A stretch of DNA of 55,100 bases from JAWVFM01 sp038237625 (lineage in GTDB: Bacteria > Actinomycetota > Thermoleophilia > Solirubrobacterales > 70-9), in the NCBI GenBank assembly GCA_038237625.1, contig JBBRYM010000017.1:1-55100 (forward strand), written 5' to 3'. The translations under genes were made by a program, and so were the position numbers. Numbering within the stretch: position 1 is the stretch's first letter; every line of letters starts with the position of its first letter. Shown one piece after another: positions 17,125-26,734 of this stretch. Under the pieces are notes generated by a model. That model did not search any database. It worked only from the letters and a program-made list of their open reading frames with translations, and was not told the origin of the DNA.

Positions 17125-17913
17125 ATGGGCGAGCTCCTGGTCGATCGTCCCGCCGAGGCCGTCGCGCGTCTGGAGATTTCCAATCCCGAGAAGCGAAACG
17201 CGCTTGACCACCCCGTGCTCGACGCCATCACCGCCGCGCTGGGCGAGCTCGCCGAGGGGATCGAGACCCGCTGCGTAGTGATCACCGGGGCGCCGCCCGT
17301 CTTCTCGGCCGGCTACGACATCGGCAGCATCCCAGACTCCAGCTTCGAGCGCGACGCGGAGGCGCTGGTTGCGCATCCGTTCGCCGCGGCAATGGAAGCG
17401 ATCAGCGCCCACCCCTATCCGGTGCTGGCCGCGATCAACGGCCACTGCCTGGGAGGAGCGCTGGAGCTGGCCGTCCGCTGCGATCTGCGCATCTGCGCGG
17501 CTGGGGCCAAGCTGGGGATGCCACCGGCGAAGCTGGGACTGATCTACGGGCACACGGGCCTGCAGCGGTTCATCGACGTCGTCGGCGTGGCCCGGGCGAA
17601 GGAGCTCTTCCTGGTCGGCGCAACCCACAGCGCGGTCGATGCCGCGCGTATGGGCCTGGTCAACGACGTGACCGCCGACGACGAGCTCGAGACTGCCGCG
17701 ATCGCCCTCGCGACCGAGATCGCGGGTAACGCGCCGCTGTCGATGCGGGGCAACAAGCACGCGATCGAGGTCCTGGCGCGCACCCCGGTGCTGTCGGCCG
17801 AGCAGGAGCGAGAGCTCGTCGAGCTGCGCGAGTCATGCTTTGCCTCCGAGGACTTCCGCGAGGGGATCGAGGCGTTCGGCGAAAAGCGAAAGCCGCGCTG
17901 GCGCGGGATCTAG
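17125..17913 (+). CDS. Crotonase family protein, methylmalonyl-CoA decarboxylase-like
   Basis: 262 residues. Crotonase fold: FSAGYDI forms the first oxyanion strand and NGHCLGGALEL the second. The usual catalytic Glu pair is absent. Instead the stretch PPAKLGLIYGHTGLQRF aligns with the E. coli methylmalonyl-CoA decarboxylase segment carrying Tyr140 (Tyr141 here), and the C-terminal SEDFREGIEAFGEKRKPRW also matches that enzyme. The decarboxylase's active-site His66 is Tyr64 here. A decarboxylase or related thioester lyase is therefore more likely than a hydratase. Only 10 bp follow the biotinyl carrier gene, so the two are probably one operon. Convergent with the sulfatase gene (9 bp). Confidence 0.8.
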   Translation: MGELLVDRPAEAVARLEISNPEKRNALDHPVLDAITAALGELAEGIETRCVVITGAPPVFSAGYDIGSIPDSSFERDAEALVAHPFAAAMEAISAHPYPVLAAINGHCLGGALELAVRCDLRICAAGAKLGMPPAKLGLIYGHTGLQRFIDVVGVARAKELFLVGATHSAVDAARMGLVNDVTADDELETAAIALATEIAGNAPLSMRGNKHAIEVLARTPVLSAEQERELVELRESCFASEDFREGIEAFGEKRKPRWRGI

Positions 17914-17922
17914 CTCCGGCCA

Positions 17923-19689
17923 CTACCGGCAAGTCGGCTCGAACTCCCCGTCCAGCGTGAGCCGGGCGCCGTCGGCGAGGTCGAGGGTGGCACGCAGCTC
18001 GTTGGGGTGGCTGTCGCTCATCGCGGATCGAGGCAGCACCACACGGAAGGGCGCCTGCGTCGTCTCCACCGTGCTACCACCGATCCGGAAGCTCGCCAGG
18101 CGAACCTGGCTCTCGTCTCCACCCGTGACCCGAGCCATCACAGGCTGCCTTGCGCAGAGGGGGCTGTGCGGGTGGTGGCGCTCGCTGAACCGGCGCGTGT
18201 AGTGCAGCCGAAGCTCGAGCTGGCGCTTTCGCCGGCAGGTCAAGCCGGCACAGCTGCGAAGCGTGGCGAGATCCGTCACGAGGGCCGCCTGCGCGTCGGC
18301 GTACTCCGGCGTGTCGGCCACGTTCTGAAGCTCGGCCGGGTCGGTGCTGAGGTCGTAGAGCTCGCGCTCCCCGCTGTTGTGCTCCGCGTAGATGTAGCGC
18401 TGCGTCCTCACCGCCGCGTAGCTCTGGGACTCGATGAGCAGGCGCCTGCCGGTCTTCTGGCGCGGGTGACTCGCAAGGTCGAGGAGAGACCTGCCGTCCA
18501 TGATGCGGTTCGCGCTCGCCCCGGCAGCGTCGACGATGGTCGGCGCGAGATCCGCGTTGATCGTCAGATCGCTCGTGTGGCGGCCGGCGGGGATGCCCGG
18601 CCCGCGGATGAGCAACGGCACCCGGATCGAGGGCTCGTAGAGCCGAACCTTGCCGTCCGGGATTCGGTGTTCGCCGTGTAGAAATCCATTGTCGGACGTG
18701 TAGATCACGTAGGTGCTCCGAAGTGCGTGCTCCTGTCGCAGCGCCTTCATGATCCGTCCCACGCCATCGTCGACGCTGAGCAACGATTCGAGCTCGCAGT
18801 GGTAGCGCGTGGTGATCGTCGCGATGTCGTCGTTGTTCAGTGGCGGCAGGCTCTGGATCTGCTGAGGCTTGTCGGAGACATCGGCCTCGTTGAAACTCGG
18901 CGAGGCCGGGAGCCCTTCGTTTTGGAACGCGCGGAAGTGGCGTGGTGCCGGCTCCGGCCCCGCAGAGCAGCGATCGCCCGCTGGGTGCGGCCCGCCTCCG
19001 TGCGGCGCCTTGTAGGCGACGTAGAGGAAGAACGGCTCCCCCCCGGCGGCGGCGCGGCGGCCGATGAAGTCGACCGCCTTGGAGGTGATGACGTCGTCGA
19101 CATAGTCACTAGGCGCCTGCCCGTAGGACGCGAGGGTGCCGTTTTCGTTGATGTCGTAGTTGTAGTAGTCCACAGGGCCGGAGATCGCGTTCAGCTCGTT
19201 CCAGCCCGGTGGGATCAGCGTCGGATCGCTGGCCCCATAGCCATTCAGGTACTTGCCGATCTGGCCCGTGTAGTAGCCGGCGCCTTGAAGCCACAGCGGC
19301 AGGTCGTTGTTGGAGTCGAGTTCCTCGAATCGCTCAAACCCGCCGCGCGGCGCGTCATTGCCGAAGACGTGGTGGTTGTGGGCGTAGAGCCCGGTGAGGA
19401 AGGTCGACCGCGATGGACAGCACAGCGAGAAGTTGACGAAGTTATTGTCGAAGGCAACCCCACGGGCGCCGATTTCGTCGAGGACGTTCGCCTGGACGCG
19501 GAGCTCCTCCGTCGTCTGATCGTCGGACATGATGACCACGACGTTCGGGGCCTTCGAAGCAGGGTCGTTGCCGGCGGTGGCTCCGGTCGGCTGGAGCCCC
19601 GCGAGCACCGCGGCGAGCAGCACCGCGCCGGCAAGCCCAAGCTGCCGCAACCGGCGCAGACGAAGCTCCGAAGCTCCCATCTGATTCAT
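17923..19689 (-). CDS. Exported sulfatase (arylsulfatase family)
   Basis: 588 residues. An N-terminal basic and hydrophobic segment (about 10-40) is a signal peptide. The alkaline-phosphatase-like core starts with VVIMSDDQ (metal Asp56/57). The sulfatase signature CPSRS is at 91-95, with Cys91 the residue expected to be turned into formylglycine by a maturation enzyme; Cys90 precedes it. Later HNHHVFGN, GKYLNGYG, YTSDNGFLHGEH and the C-terminal NVADTPEYAD fit N-sulfoglucosamine/arylsulfatase relatives. It removes sulfate esters outside the membrane. No formylglycine-generating enzyme is in the window. ATG 19689 chosen; ATG 19680 is possible. Divergent from the glycosylase gene. Confidence 0.9.
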   Translation of the reverse strand: MNQMGASELRLRRLRQLGLAGAVLLAAVLAGLQPTGATAGNDPASKAPNVVVIMSDDQTTEELRVQANVLDEIGARGVAFDNNFVNFSLCCPSRSTFLTGLYAHNHHVFGNDAPRGGFERFEELDSNNDLPLWLQGAGYYTGQIGKYLNGYGASDPTLIPPGWNELNAISGPVDYYNYDINENGTLASYGQAPSDYVDDVITSKAVDFIGRRAAAGGEPFFLYVAYKAPHGGGPHPAGDRCSAGPEPAPRHFRAFQNEGLPASPSFNEADVSDKPQQIQSLPPLNNDDIATITTRYHCELESLLSVDDGVGRIMKALRQEHALRSTYVIYTSDNGFLHGEHRIPDGKVRLYEPSIRVPLLIRGPGIPAGRHTSDLTINADLAPTIVDAAGASANRIMDGRSLLDLASHPRQKTGRRLLIESQSYAAVRTQRYIYAEHNSGERELYDLSTDPAELQNVADTPEYADAQAALVTDLATLRSCAGLTCRRKRQLELRLHYTRRFSERHHPHSPLCARQPVMARVTGGDESQVRLASFRIGGSTVETTQAPFRVVLPRSAMSDSHPNELRATLDLADGARLTLDGEFEPTCR

Positions 19690-19741
19690 TCAACAGGTTG
19701 GCACCGACGAAGTTGCGTTGGTGATCGCCGGTCGGCATGGC

Positions 19742-19747
19742 TAGGGT
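19742..19747 (+). promoter_or_regulatory. Candidate leaderless promoter (TTGGTG-18-TAGGGT)
   Basis: TAGGGT at 19742-19747 is exactly 7 nt before the GTG at 19755 and 18 nt after TTGGTG (19718-19723), giving a plausible -35/-10 pair. It lies between the upstream ATG (19737) and the GTG, which argues that the GTG is the true start. Confidence 0.5.
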
Positions 19748-19754
19748 CCAGGGC

Positions 19755-20396
19755 GTGCCCAAGCTTACGAAAGCCCAGCAGGCGCTCGCCGCCTCGGACC
19801 CCGTGATGGCGAAGATCGTCAAGCGGATCGGGCCGATGTCGATTGCCGAGCGCCGCCGGCGACGCGGCCAGGGTCCCGACGACGCCTACGGAGCCCTGCT
19901 TCGCGCCGTTGTGGGACAGCAGCTCTCGACCAAGGCGGCCCGCACCATCTACGAGCGGGTGATCGCCCTGTTCGGTGGCGAGGACCCGAGCCCGCAGGCC
20001 CTGCTCGATGTCGATGAGACCGGCCTGCGTGGCGCCGGCCTCTCGGGGCGCAAGGTCGAGTACCTGCGCGACCTGGCCGCGCACGTCCTCAGCGGCGAGC
20101 TGGAACTGGATCGCCTCGACAAGCTCTCCGACGAGGAGGTGATCGACGAGGTCACCGCCGTTCGCGGGCTCGGTCGCTGGACCGCCGAGATGTTCCTGAT
20201 GTTCCACCTGGGCCGCAAGGACGTGATCTCCGGCGGCGATCTCGGGATCCGCAAGGCGATCCAGATCGAGTACGGGCTGGAGGGGATGCCGGCTCCCGAG
20301 GAAGTTGTCGAGCGCGCTGAGGCCTGGAGCCCCAATCGCACCCTCGCCAGCGTCTACCTGTGGGAGACGCTGGCGGCGACGCCCGTCCAGGGCTAG
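19755..20396 (+). CDS. alkA: DNA-3-methyladenine glycosylase II (AlkA/HhH family)
   Basis: 213 residues from GTG 19755 (219 from ATG 19737). Base-excision repair glycosylase of the helix-hairpin-helix GPD superfamily, which removes alkylated purines. The segment AVVGQQLSTKAA is the typical N-terminal core, VRGLGRWTAEMFLMF the hairpin-helix-hairpin, and GDLGIRKA supplies the catalytic Asp (the second D of the pattern). Length is that of the short core enzymes lacking the AlkA N-terminal sheet domain. The GTG start is preferred because a -10 box lies 7 nt upstream and no ribosome site supports the ATG. Its 3' end runs close to the bioB start (50 bp gap). Confidence 0.88.
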   Translation: MPKLTKAQQALAASDPVMAKIVKRIGPMSIAERRRRRGQGPDDAYGALLRAVVGQQLSTKAARTIYERVIALFGGEDPSPQALLDVDETGLRGAGLSGRKVEYLRDLAAHVLSGELELDRLDKLSDEEVIDEVTAVRGLGRWTAEMFLMFHLGRKDVISGGDLGIRKAIQIEYGLEGMPAPEEVVERAEAWSPNRTLASVYLWETLAATPVQG

Positions 20397-20432
20397 GCGC
20401 CCGGCGCGTCTGGCTACGTCCGGGCGCGTTCG

Positions 20433-20438
20433 TAGCCT
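20433..20438 (+). promoter_or_regulatory. Candidate leaderless -10 box for bioB (TAGCCT)
   Basis: TAGCCT ends 8 nt before the GTG at 20447 and no Shine-Dalgarno sequence is present. It would allow biotin genes to be transcribed independently of the glycosylase gene upstream. Confidence 0.4.
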
Positions 20439-20446
20439 CCCGGTCG

Positions 20447-21604
20447 GTGGCGTCGCTCATCAGCTTCGACGAGGCCCTCGCACTGGGTGGCCTCACCGAC
20501 CACGACGAGATCGGGGACCTTGTCGAGCGCGCCTGGTCGGTTCGCCGCGAGCGCTTCGAGGACTCGACCGACATGTGCTCGCTGGTGAACGCAAAGTCCG
20601 GCGGCTGCGCCGAGGACTGCGGCTTTTGCGCGCAGTCGCGCTACGCGGAGGCCGACACGCCGATGCACGCGATGATGGAGCCGGAGCAGATCCTCGAGCA
20701 CGCCAGGGCGGCGGAGGCGGCCGGAGCGCACCGCTTTTGCATGGTCACCCAGGGCCAGGGGCTCTCCGCGCGGGATTTCGAGAAGATCGTCGCCGGCGCC
20801 CGCCTGGTCTCGGAGCAGACGAACCTCAAGCGCTGCGTCTCAGTCGGCCACATCTCGCCCGACCGGGCCCGCAAGCTCAAGGAGGCGGGCGTCCAGCGCG
20901 TCCACCACAACGTCGAGACCTCGCGCTCCTACTACCCCGAGGTGTCGACGACCGTTCGCTACGAGGGACGCATCCGCACCATCGACTCGGTCAAGGAGGC
21001 GGGCCTGGAGAGCTGCGTCGGCGGGATTCTCAATCTCGGCGAGACTCCCCGCCAGCGCGTCGAGATGGCCTTCGAACTTGCCGAGATCAACCCGACCTCG
21101 GTGCCGATCAACCTCCTCAATCCGCGCACCGGGACCAAGTTCGGCGGCCGCGAGCTGATGGACCCATGGGAAGTCGTGAAGTGGATCGCGGTCTTCCGGC
21201 TGATCCTGCCCGACGCCCTCTTCAGGCTCTGCGGAGGCCGGGTCGAGAATCTGGGCGACCTTCAGCCGCTGGCCGTGCGGGCCGGCCTCAACGGAGTGAT
21301 GATGGGCAACTTCCTCACCACCCTCGGAGCCGAGCCGGCCGATGACCGCGCGATGTTCGAGGACCTCGGCCTGAACGTGGCCCGCCAGCCCGACAACGGC
21401 GCCAACCCGCGCCCCGACAATCGCACCGGCTGGCTCGACGGGGAGACTCCCGCGACTCCAATCGACGAGCTCATCGACAGCCAGGCGCAGGCGAACTTCT
21501 GGGATCCCTCAACCCAGCTACGGGTCATTCGCAAGACCAAGAAGCCGCCCCCATATCCCGCAGCTGAGGCTCGCGCTACCGAGCCTGCCGGTTGGGGCGA
21601 CTGA
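20447..21604 (+). CDS. bioB: Biotin synthase with C-terminal extension
   Basis: 385 residues from GTG 20447. Radical SAM enzyme inserting sulfur into dethiobiotin. The [4Fe-4S] motif CxxxCxxC is Cys54, Cys58 and Cys61 (GGCAEDCGFCAQS). The second cluster region is represented by HHNVETS, the GGILNLGE strand and INLLNPRTGT. The family is usually 320-350 residues; here about 60 additional residues follow the TIM barrel after MGNFLTTLGAEPADD, ending in a Pro/Ala-rich tail. The first gene of bioB-bioF-bioD. A frame opening at 20360 would overlap the glycosylase and lacks support. Confidence 0.94.
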   Translation: MASLISFDEALALGGLTDHDEIGDLVERAWSVRRERFEDSTDMCSLVNAKSGGCAEDCGFCAQSRYAEADTPMHAMMEPEQILEHARAAEAAGAHRFCMVTQGQGLSARDFEKIVAGARLVSEQTNLKRCVSVGHISPDRARKLKEAGVQRVHHNVETSRSYYPEVSTTVRYEGRIRTIDSVKEAGLESCVGGILNLGETPRQRVEMAFELAEINPTSVPINLLNPRTGTKFGGRELMDPWEVVKWIAVFRLILPDALFRLCGGRVENLGDLQPLAVRAGLNGVMMGNFLTTLGAEPADDRAMFEDLGLNVARQPDNGANPRPDNRTGWLDGETPATPIDELIDSQAQANFWDPSTQLRVIRKTKKPPPYPAAEARATEPAGWGD

Positions 21605-21620
21605 CGAGGAGCACCACCGC

Positions 21621-22840
<1,220 letters not shown>

Positions 22841-22841
<1 letters not shown>

Positions 22842-23512
22842 TGGCGGCCGCAGGGCGCGGCTGCTTCGTCACCGGCACCGGGACGGAGGTGGGCAAGACC
22901 GTCGTCGCGGCTGCAATCGCGCACTCGCTGGCGTCCCGGGGCGAGCGCGTCGCGGTGTTCAAGCCGGCGGTAAGTGGGCTGGATGACGGGGGTGAGGTCG
23001 ACCACGAGCTTCTGCGCAGGGCGTCGGGCTCGAAGCAGTCCCACGACGAGATCGCCCCCTATCGCTACGGACCGCCGGTTTCCCCCCATCTCGCCGCCGA
23101 GCTGGGGGGCGAGACCATCGATCCGGCGCGGCTCCGCGCGGACGCGGCGGCGGCGGCGAGCGGAGCCGACGCGCTTGTTTGCGAGGGGGTCGGGGGGTTC
23201 CTGGTGCCGCTGACGCTCGGCTATCTGGTGCGGGACTTCGCCCGCGATCTTGGCCTGCCTGTCGTGATCGCCGCCGGCCCCGGGCTCGGGACCATCAACC
23301 ACACTCTGCTGACCATCGAAGCCGTTCGCGCCGCCGGCCTGGAGCCAGAGATGGTGGTCCTGACTCCGTGGCCCGAGGATCCGACCGCGGTTGAGGAATC
23401 CAACCGTGATGCGATCCGGCGCCTCGGCGCAGTCGACGTGGCGACGCTTCCACCGGTCGACCTCGCGAGCCCGGATGGGTGGCCGCCGCTGGTACCAATG
23501 GCACTTGCCTGA
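22841..23512 (+). CDS. bioD: Dethiobiotin synthetase
   Basis: 223 residues. ATP-dependent carboxylation and ring closure of 7,8-diaminopelargonate to dethiobiotin. The P-loop GTGTEVGKT is at about 12-20, followed by FKPAVSG (substrate lysine region), and VCEGVGGFLVPL, the second nucleotide-site strand. ATG shares its A with the bioF stop (TGATG), indicating coupled translation. Ends 11 bp before the convergent efflux gene. The upstream pimeloyl genes bioC/bioH are not in the window. Confidence 0.92.
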
Positions 23513-23523
23513 GCTACGGGGCG

Positions 23524-25002
23524 CTAGCGGCCGACGGTCGCCAGCTCGGCCTCGGGCGCGGCGAAGGCCTCGGCCTCGGCCGTCGCGAGGTCCGGCTTGC
23601 CGGCGGCCTTGCCGCGCAGCGTCGTGACGGCCGTGAGGACGCCGACGAAGGCGACACCGGTCGCCACCCACATGGCCGCGGAGAACGCGTGGACGAACTT
23701 CGCCGGGTCGGCCGTTCCCGCAGGTGCGAGCGCTTGGAAGACGGCGCCGATGATCGCGACGCCCAGTGACCCGCCGATCATGCGGTTCATCGAGAGGATC
23801 CCGGAGGCGACACCCGCCTTGGAAGCGGAGACGGCGTTCATCGCGGCCGTCGACATCGGCGACATCACGAAGGCCATGCCCAGGCCCATCAGCGTGAACG
23901 ACGGCCAGATGTCGCCGTACGTGGTCCCGAGATCGATCGTGGTCAGCCAGTACAGCGCGCCCGTCACGAGGGTGAGCCCACCGGCGATCAGCCAGCGCGG
24001 CCCGATGCGGTCGGTCAGGCGCCCGGCGAGCGGCGCGAAGGCGACGATCATCAGCGTCGCCGGCAGGAACCTCACCCCGGCCTCCAGCGGCGAGTAGCCG
24101 AGGATGCTCTGCATGTAAATGGCGAGGAAAAAGAACTGAGACATCATCGCGAAGGTCACGACGAGTGCGATGACGTTGGTGCCGACGAAGTTGCGACTGG
24201 CGAACAAGGGCAGCTCGACGATCGGGGCCGCCACGCGGCGCTCGATGACAAAGAAGGCGGCGAGCATGACGACCGAGCCGGCGAGCAGCGAGACGATGGC
24301 GGGCGAACCCCAGCCCCAGCTGTTGCCCTCGATCAGGGCGAGGATCAGCGCGGTCAGGCCGGCGGTGAGGGTGGCGACGCCGGGATAGTCGATCTCGCGG
24401 CCGACGGTCTCGTCGCGCGACTCCTTGACGGCGAACAGGGTCGCCGTGACTGCAGCGGCGGCCACCGGAAGGTTGATGTAGAAGATCGCCCGCCAGGAGA
24501 CGTGCTCGGTCAGCAGGCCGCCGAGGACGGGGCCGATCGCAAGGGCGAGGGCCGACACCCCTGCCCAGGTGCCGATCGCCTTGCCGCGCTCGTGCGGCGC
24601 GAACGCGTTGGTGACGATCGAGAGCGTTGCGGGCATCATCAGCGCGCCGCCGATGCCCTGGGTGATGCGGCTGGCGACCAGGACGCCGATACTGGGCGCC
24701 AGGCCGGCGGCCGCCGAGGAGGCGGCGAAGACCACGACGCCGGTGAGGAACGCGCGCCGGCGGCCGAAGATGTCGCCCAGCCGTCCGCCCGTCGCGAGTA
24801 GGACGGCGAAGCTGAGGGTGTAGCCGTTGACCGTCCACTCGAGGCCGGAGAGGCTCGAGCCGAGGTCGCGCTGGATCGAGGGCAGCGCGACGTTTACGAC
24901 GGTGTTGTCGAGCATGATCATGAACAGGGCGAAGCACATCGCGCCCAGCGTCCACCACTTGGCGTTGGTGTCGTTGATCAGCTTTTGCCGGTAGCGGGTC
25001 AT
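23524..25002 (-). CDS. MFS drug/metabolite exporter, DHA2 (EmrB/QacA) family
   Basis: 492 residues with about 14 hydrophobic segments, as expected for DHA2 proton antiporters. Recognisable motifs: LDNTVVNVALPSIQRDL in helix 1 (motif D1), GGRLGDIFGRRRAF (motif A) between helices 2 and 3, and GPVLGGLL (motif C) in helix 5. Exports hydrophobic toxic compounds in exchange for protons. Its ATG overlaps the stop of the MarR gene by 4 nt, so regulator and pump form one operon controlled at the MarR promoter. It sits between bioD and the MarR gene and interrupts the biotin locus. Confidence 0.92.
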   Translation of the reverse strand: MTRYRQKLINDTNAKWWTLGAMCFALFMIMLDNTVVNVALPSIQRDLGSSLSGLEWTVNGYTLSFAVLLATGGRLGDIFGRRRAFLTGVVVFAASSAAAGLAPSIGVLVASRITQGIGGALMMPATLSIVTNAFAPHERGKAIGTWAGVSALALAIGPVLGGLLTEHVSWRAIFYINLPVAAAAVTATLFAVKESRDETVGREIDYPGVATLTAGLTALILALIEGNSWGWGSPAIVSLLAGSVVMLAAFFVIERRVAAPIVELPLFASRNFVGTNVIALVVTFAMMSQFFFLAIYMQSILGYSPLEAGVRFLPATLMIVAFAPLAGRLTDRIGPRWLIAGGLTLVTGALYWLTTIDLGTTYGDIWPSFTLMGLGMAFVMSPMSTAAMNAVSASKAGVASGILSMNRMIGGSLGVAIIGAVFQALAPAGTADPAKFVHAFSAAMWVATGVAFVGVLTAVTTLRGKAAGKPDLATAEAEAFAAPEAELATVGR

Positions 25003-25523
25003 CGAGCAGCCCTTTCGGAATGCTGCGCATAGGTCTTGGCAATGTCCTCCCGGCGAAGCAACACGTCCAGCGCCGCCTCGAGCTTTCGCCGCTCGAGTGC
25101 GCTGAGGGTCGAGACGAAGCTTTCGAGGCCGGCGACGCGGGCGGCCAGCAGCACGTCGGCGATCTCCTGGCCCTCGGCGGTGGGGGAGATGCGCCGAACA
25201 CGGCGGTCGTTGGGATCCTCCACGCGCGTGACGAGCGACCGCTTGACGAGCTCGTCGACGGTCCGGCTGGCCGACGCCAGCGAGAGACCGACCTGTTCGG
25301 AGACCGCCTTGACGGTCATGGGCTCCTGATCAGGGGTGGATGCGAGCGAGACCAGGGCCTTCATCTGGGGGAACGTCAGGCCGCTCTCGTCGATGGCGCG
25401 GATGACCGCGCCGCCGTCGGAGTGCATCGTGCAGAGCATGAGCGAGCCCAGGCGAAGGGCCAGCTCGCGATTGGGTGTAGTGGATGCGGGGGCGCTGGGC
25501 CGGCGCTTGGCTGCTGCTTCCAT
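24999..25523 (-). CDS. MarR family transcriptional regulator
   Basis: 174 residues. Winged helix-turn-helix repressor, usually a dimer released from DNA by small phenolic or lipophilic ligands. The recognition segment is VKAVSEQVGLSLASASRTVDEL and the wing is RVEDPNDRRVRRISPT, with dimer helices at both ends. The gene overlaps the exporter gene and should control it. Its own promoter at 25524-25559 shows -35 TTGCGG, 17-nt spacer, -10 AAACAT and 7 nt to ATG, and an inverted repeat covers the -35 and spacer, fitting autorepression. No Shine-Dalgarno, so the message is probably leaderless. Confidence 0.9.
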   Translation of the reverse strand: MEAAAKRRPSAPASTTPNRELALRLGSLMLCTMHSDGGAVIRAIDESGLTFPQMKALVSLASTPDQEPMTVKAVSEQVGLSLASASRTVDELVKRSLVTRVEDPNDRRVRRISPTAEGQEIADVLLAARVAGLESFVSTLSALERRKLEAALDVLLRREDIAKTYAQHSERAAR

Positions 25524-25530
25524 TCAAAAG

Positions 25531-25559
25531 ATGTTTGCAGAAATGGAAGTATTCCGCAA
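25531..25559 (-). promoter_or_regulatory. Promoter and MarR operator of the efflux operon
   Basis: On the minus strand TTGCGG (25559-25554), a 17-nt spacer and AAACAT (25536-25531) form a promoter, and CTTTTGA (7 nt) leads to the ATG at 25523. The inverted repeat TTGCAGAA (25535-25542) / TTCCGCAA (25552-25559), one mismatch, overlaps the -35 and spacer. The TTGC...GCAA design is common among MarR operators. Confidence 0.65.
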
Positions 25560-25637
25560 GTGAAACTAGTGTGATCTGCGTCACATAGCGCCCCCCGCCC
25601 CATGCCTGGGTGAGAGCGTCAGATGAATGAAAGGGTG

Positions 25638-25658
25638 AGGCGCCGGCTCAGGGCGCCT
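25638..25658 (-). terminator. Hairpin at the end of the multicopper oxidase gene
   Basis: AGGCGCC (25638-25644) and GGCGCCT (25652-25658) form a 7-bp stem with a 7-nt loop that includes the oxidase stop codon. On the minus strand it is followed by a T-rich CCCTTTCATT. It would separate the oxidase from the downstream MarR operon. Confidence 0.45.
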
Positions 25659-26688
25659 TGACGATGTACCAGCCGCTCATGCCCATGCTCAGATGCACGA
25701 AGACGTGGCAGTGGTAGAGCCAGCGGCCGGGGTTGTCCTCGTTCTCGATGACGAAGGTGTGCGATTCGGCAGGACCCATCACCTTTGTGTCGATGATCTC
25801 CCCGGAGGGATCGGTCCACCGATGGCCGTGGAGGTGGAAGGTGTGGAAGTCGTTGTCGAGGGTGACGACGTGGAAGGCAACCTTCTGGCCCACCTCCGCA
25901 TGAAGGGTGGGGGTATTGCCCGCGTAGGCGTGACCGTTGATGCATTCGAACTGCCTGTTCAGGCCAGTCGCGATCGGCTGCAGGGAATGCAAGACGAGGA
26001 AGTACTCGACGTCCGGCGGCGAGTGGTCGGCGGGGTCGCGGACGATGAGCGAGCCGAAGAGGCCCTTGAAGACTCCGACCGGATCCGTCGGGCCATGGTC
26101 GTGGTAAAGCCAGTTCCTGCCGGCCGAGTCCGGATGTGCCTCCCAGACGTAGGTGAAGCCGTGGCCCGGTTGCACGAAGCCGCCCGGGTCCGTGAACTTG
26201 CCCTTGTAGGCGCCGTCCATCTCCTCGGGGTAAAACACACCGTGGGGATGCATCGTCACCGGGATGTCGACGCGGTTTTGGAAGTGGACGGTGAGTGTCT
26301 CGCCGACGTTGACCTCGAGCAGCGGGCCGGGAATCGTCGCCGGGCCCATCGGCGCGGCGAAGTTGGCCGTGTACTGGCGGTAGGCGTAGCCCGTGAACTT
26401 TGTCTTCCCCCTGACGCGCTGGTTCATCATGGCGTCGTGGCCCGTCGGGACGATGTCCCACCTGACCTTCTCGGCGCGGATCCAGTACTCCGCCCCGGTC
26501 GCCTGCTTGCCGGCGGCCGAGCTCGGGTCGGCTACGCCCTGGGCCGCGGCAACCTTTGGCGGCACCTGGAGATCCTGTGCTATGGCCGACATGTCGGCAG
26601 GCTGGTCGAGGCTCAGGCGATGCCCCGCGAGGGTGCAGAAGAACGCGGCTCCTGTCCCTGCGAGGAAATGTCTGCGGTCGTACTCCAT
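25648..26688 (-). CDS. Two-domain multicopper oxidase, Tat-type signal
   Basis: 346 residues. The N-terminus YDRRHFLAGTGAAFF is a twin-arginine-like signal, placing the enzyme outside the membrane. Copper motifs are HPHG and YHDH in domain 1, and HTFHLHGH and YHCHVFVHLSMGM in domain 2; the last carries the type 1 Cys-His-Met set, the others the bridging type 2/3 histidines. The short length fits two-domain laccase-like oxidases that work as trimers, or copper nitrite-reductase relatives. Substrate unknown. It follows a cupredoxin gene by 46 bp on the same strand, a possible electron-donor pair. A purine-rich site (CAGGAAGG) is about 10 nt before the ATG. Confidence 0.9.
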   Translation of the reverse strand: MEYDRRHFLAGTGAAFFCTLAGHRLSLDQPADMSAIAQDLQVPPKVAAAQGVADPSSAAGKQATGAEYWIRAEKVRWDIVPTGHDAMMNQRVRGKTKFTGYAYRQYTANFAAPMGPATIPGPLLEVNVGETLTVHFQNRVDIPVTMHPHGVFYPEEMDGAYKGKFTDPGGFVQPGHGFTYVWEAHPDSAGRNWLYHDHGPTDPVGVFKGLFGSLIVRDPADHSPPDVEYFLVLHSLQPIATGLNRQFECINGHAYAGNTPTLHAEVGQKVAFHVVTLDNDFHTFHLHGHRWTDPSGEIIDTKVMGPAESHTFVIENEDNPGRWLYHCHVFVHLSMGMSGWYIVKAP

Positions 26689-26734
26689 CAGGCCCTGCCT
26701 TCCTGAAACGCGGAACTGCGCGCGGCGCGGTTCC

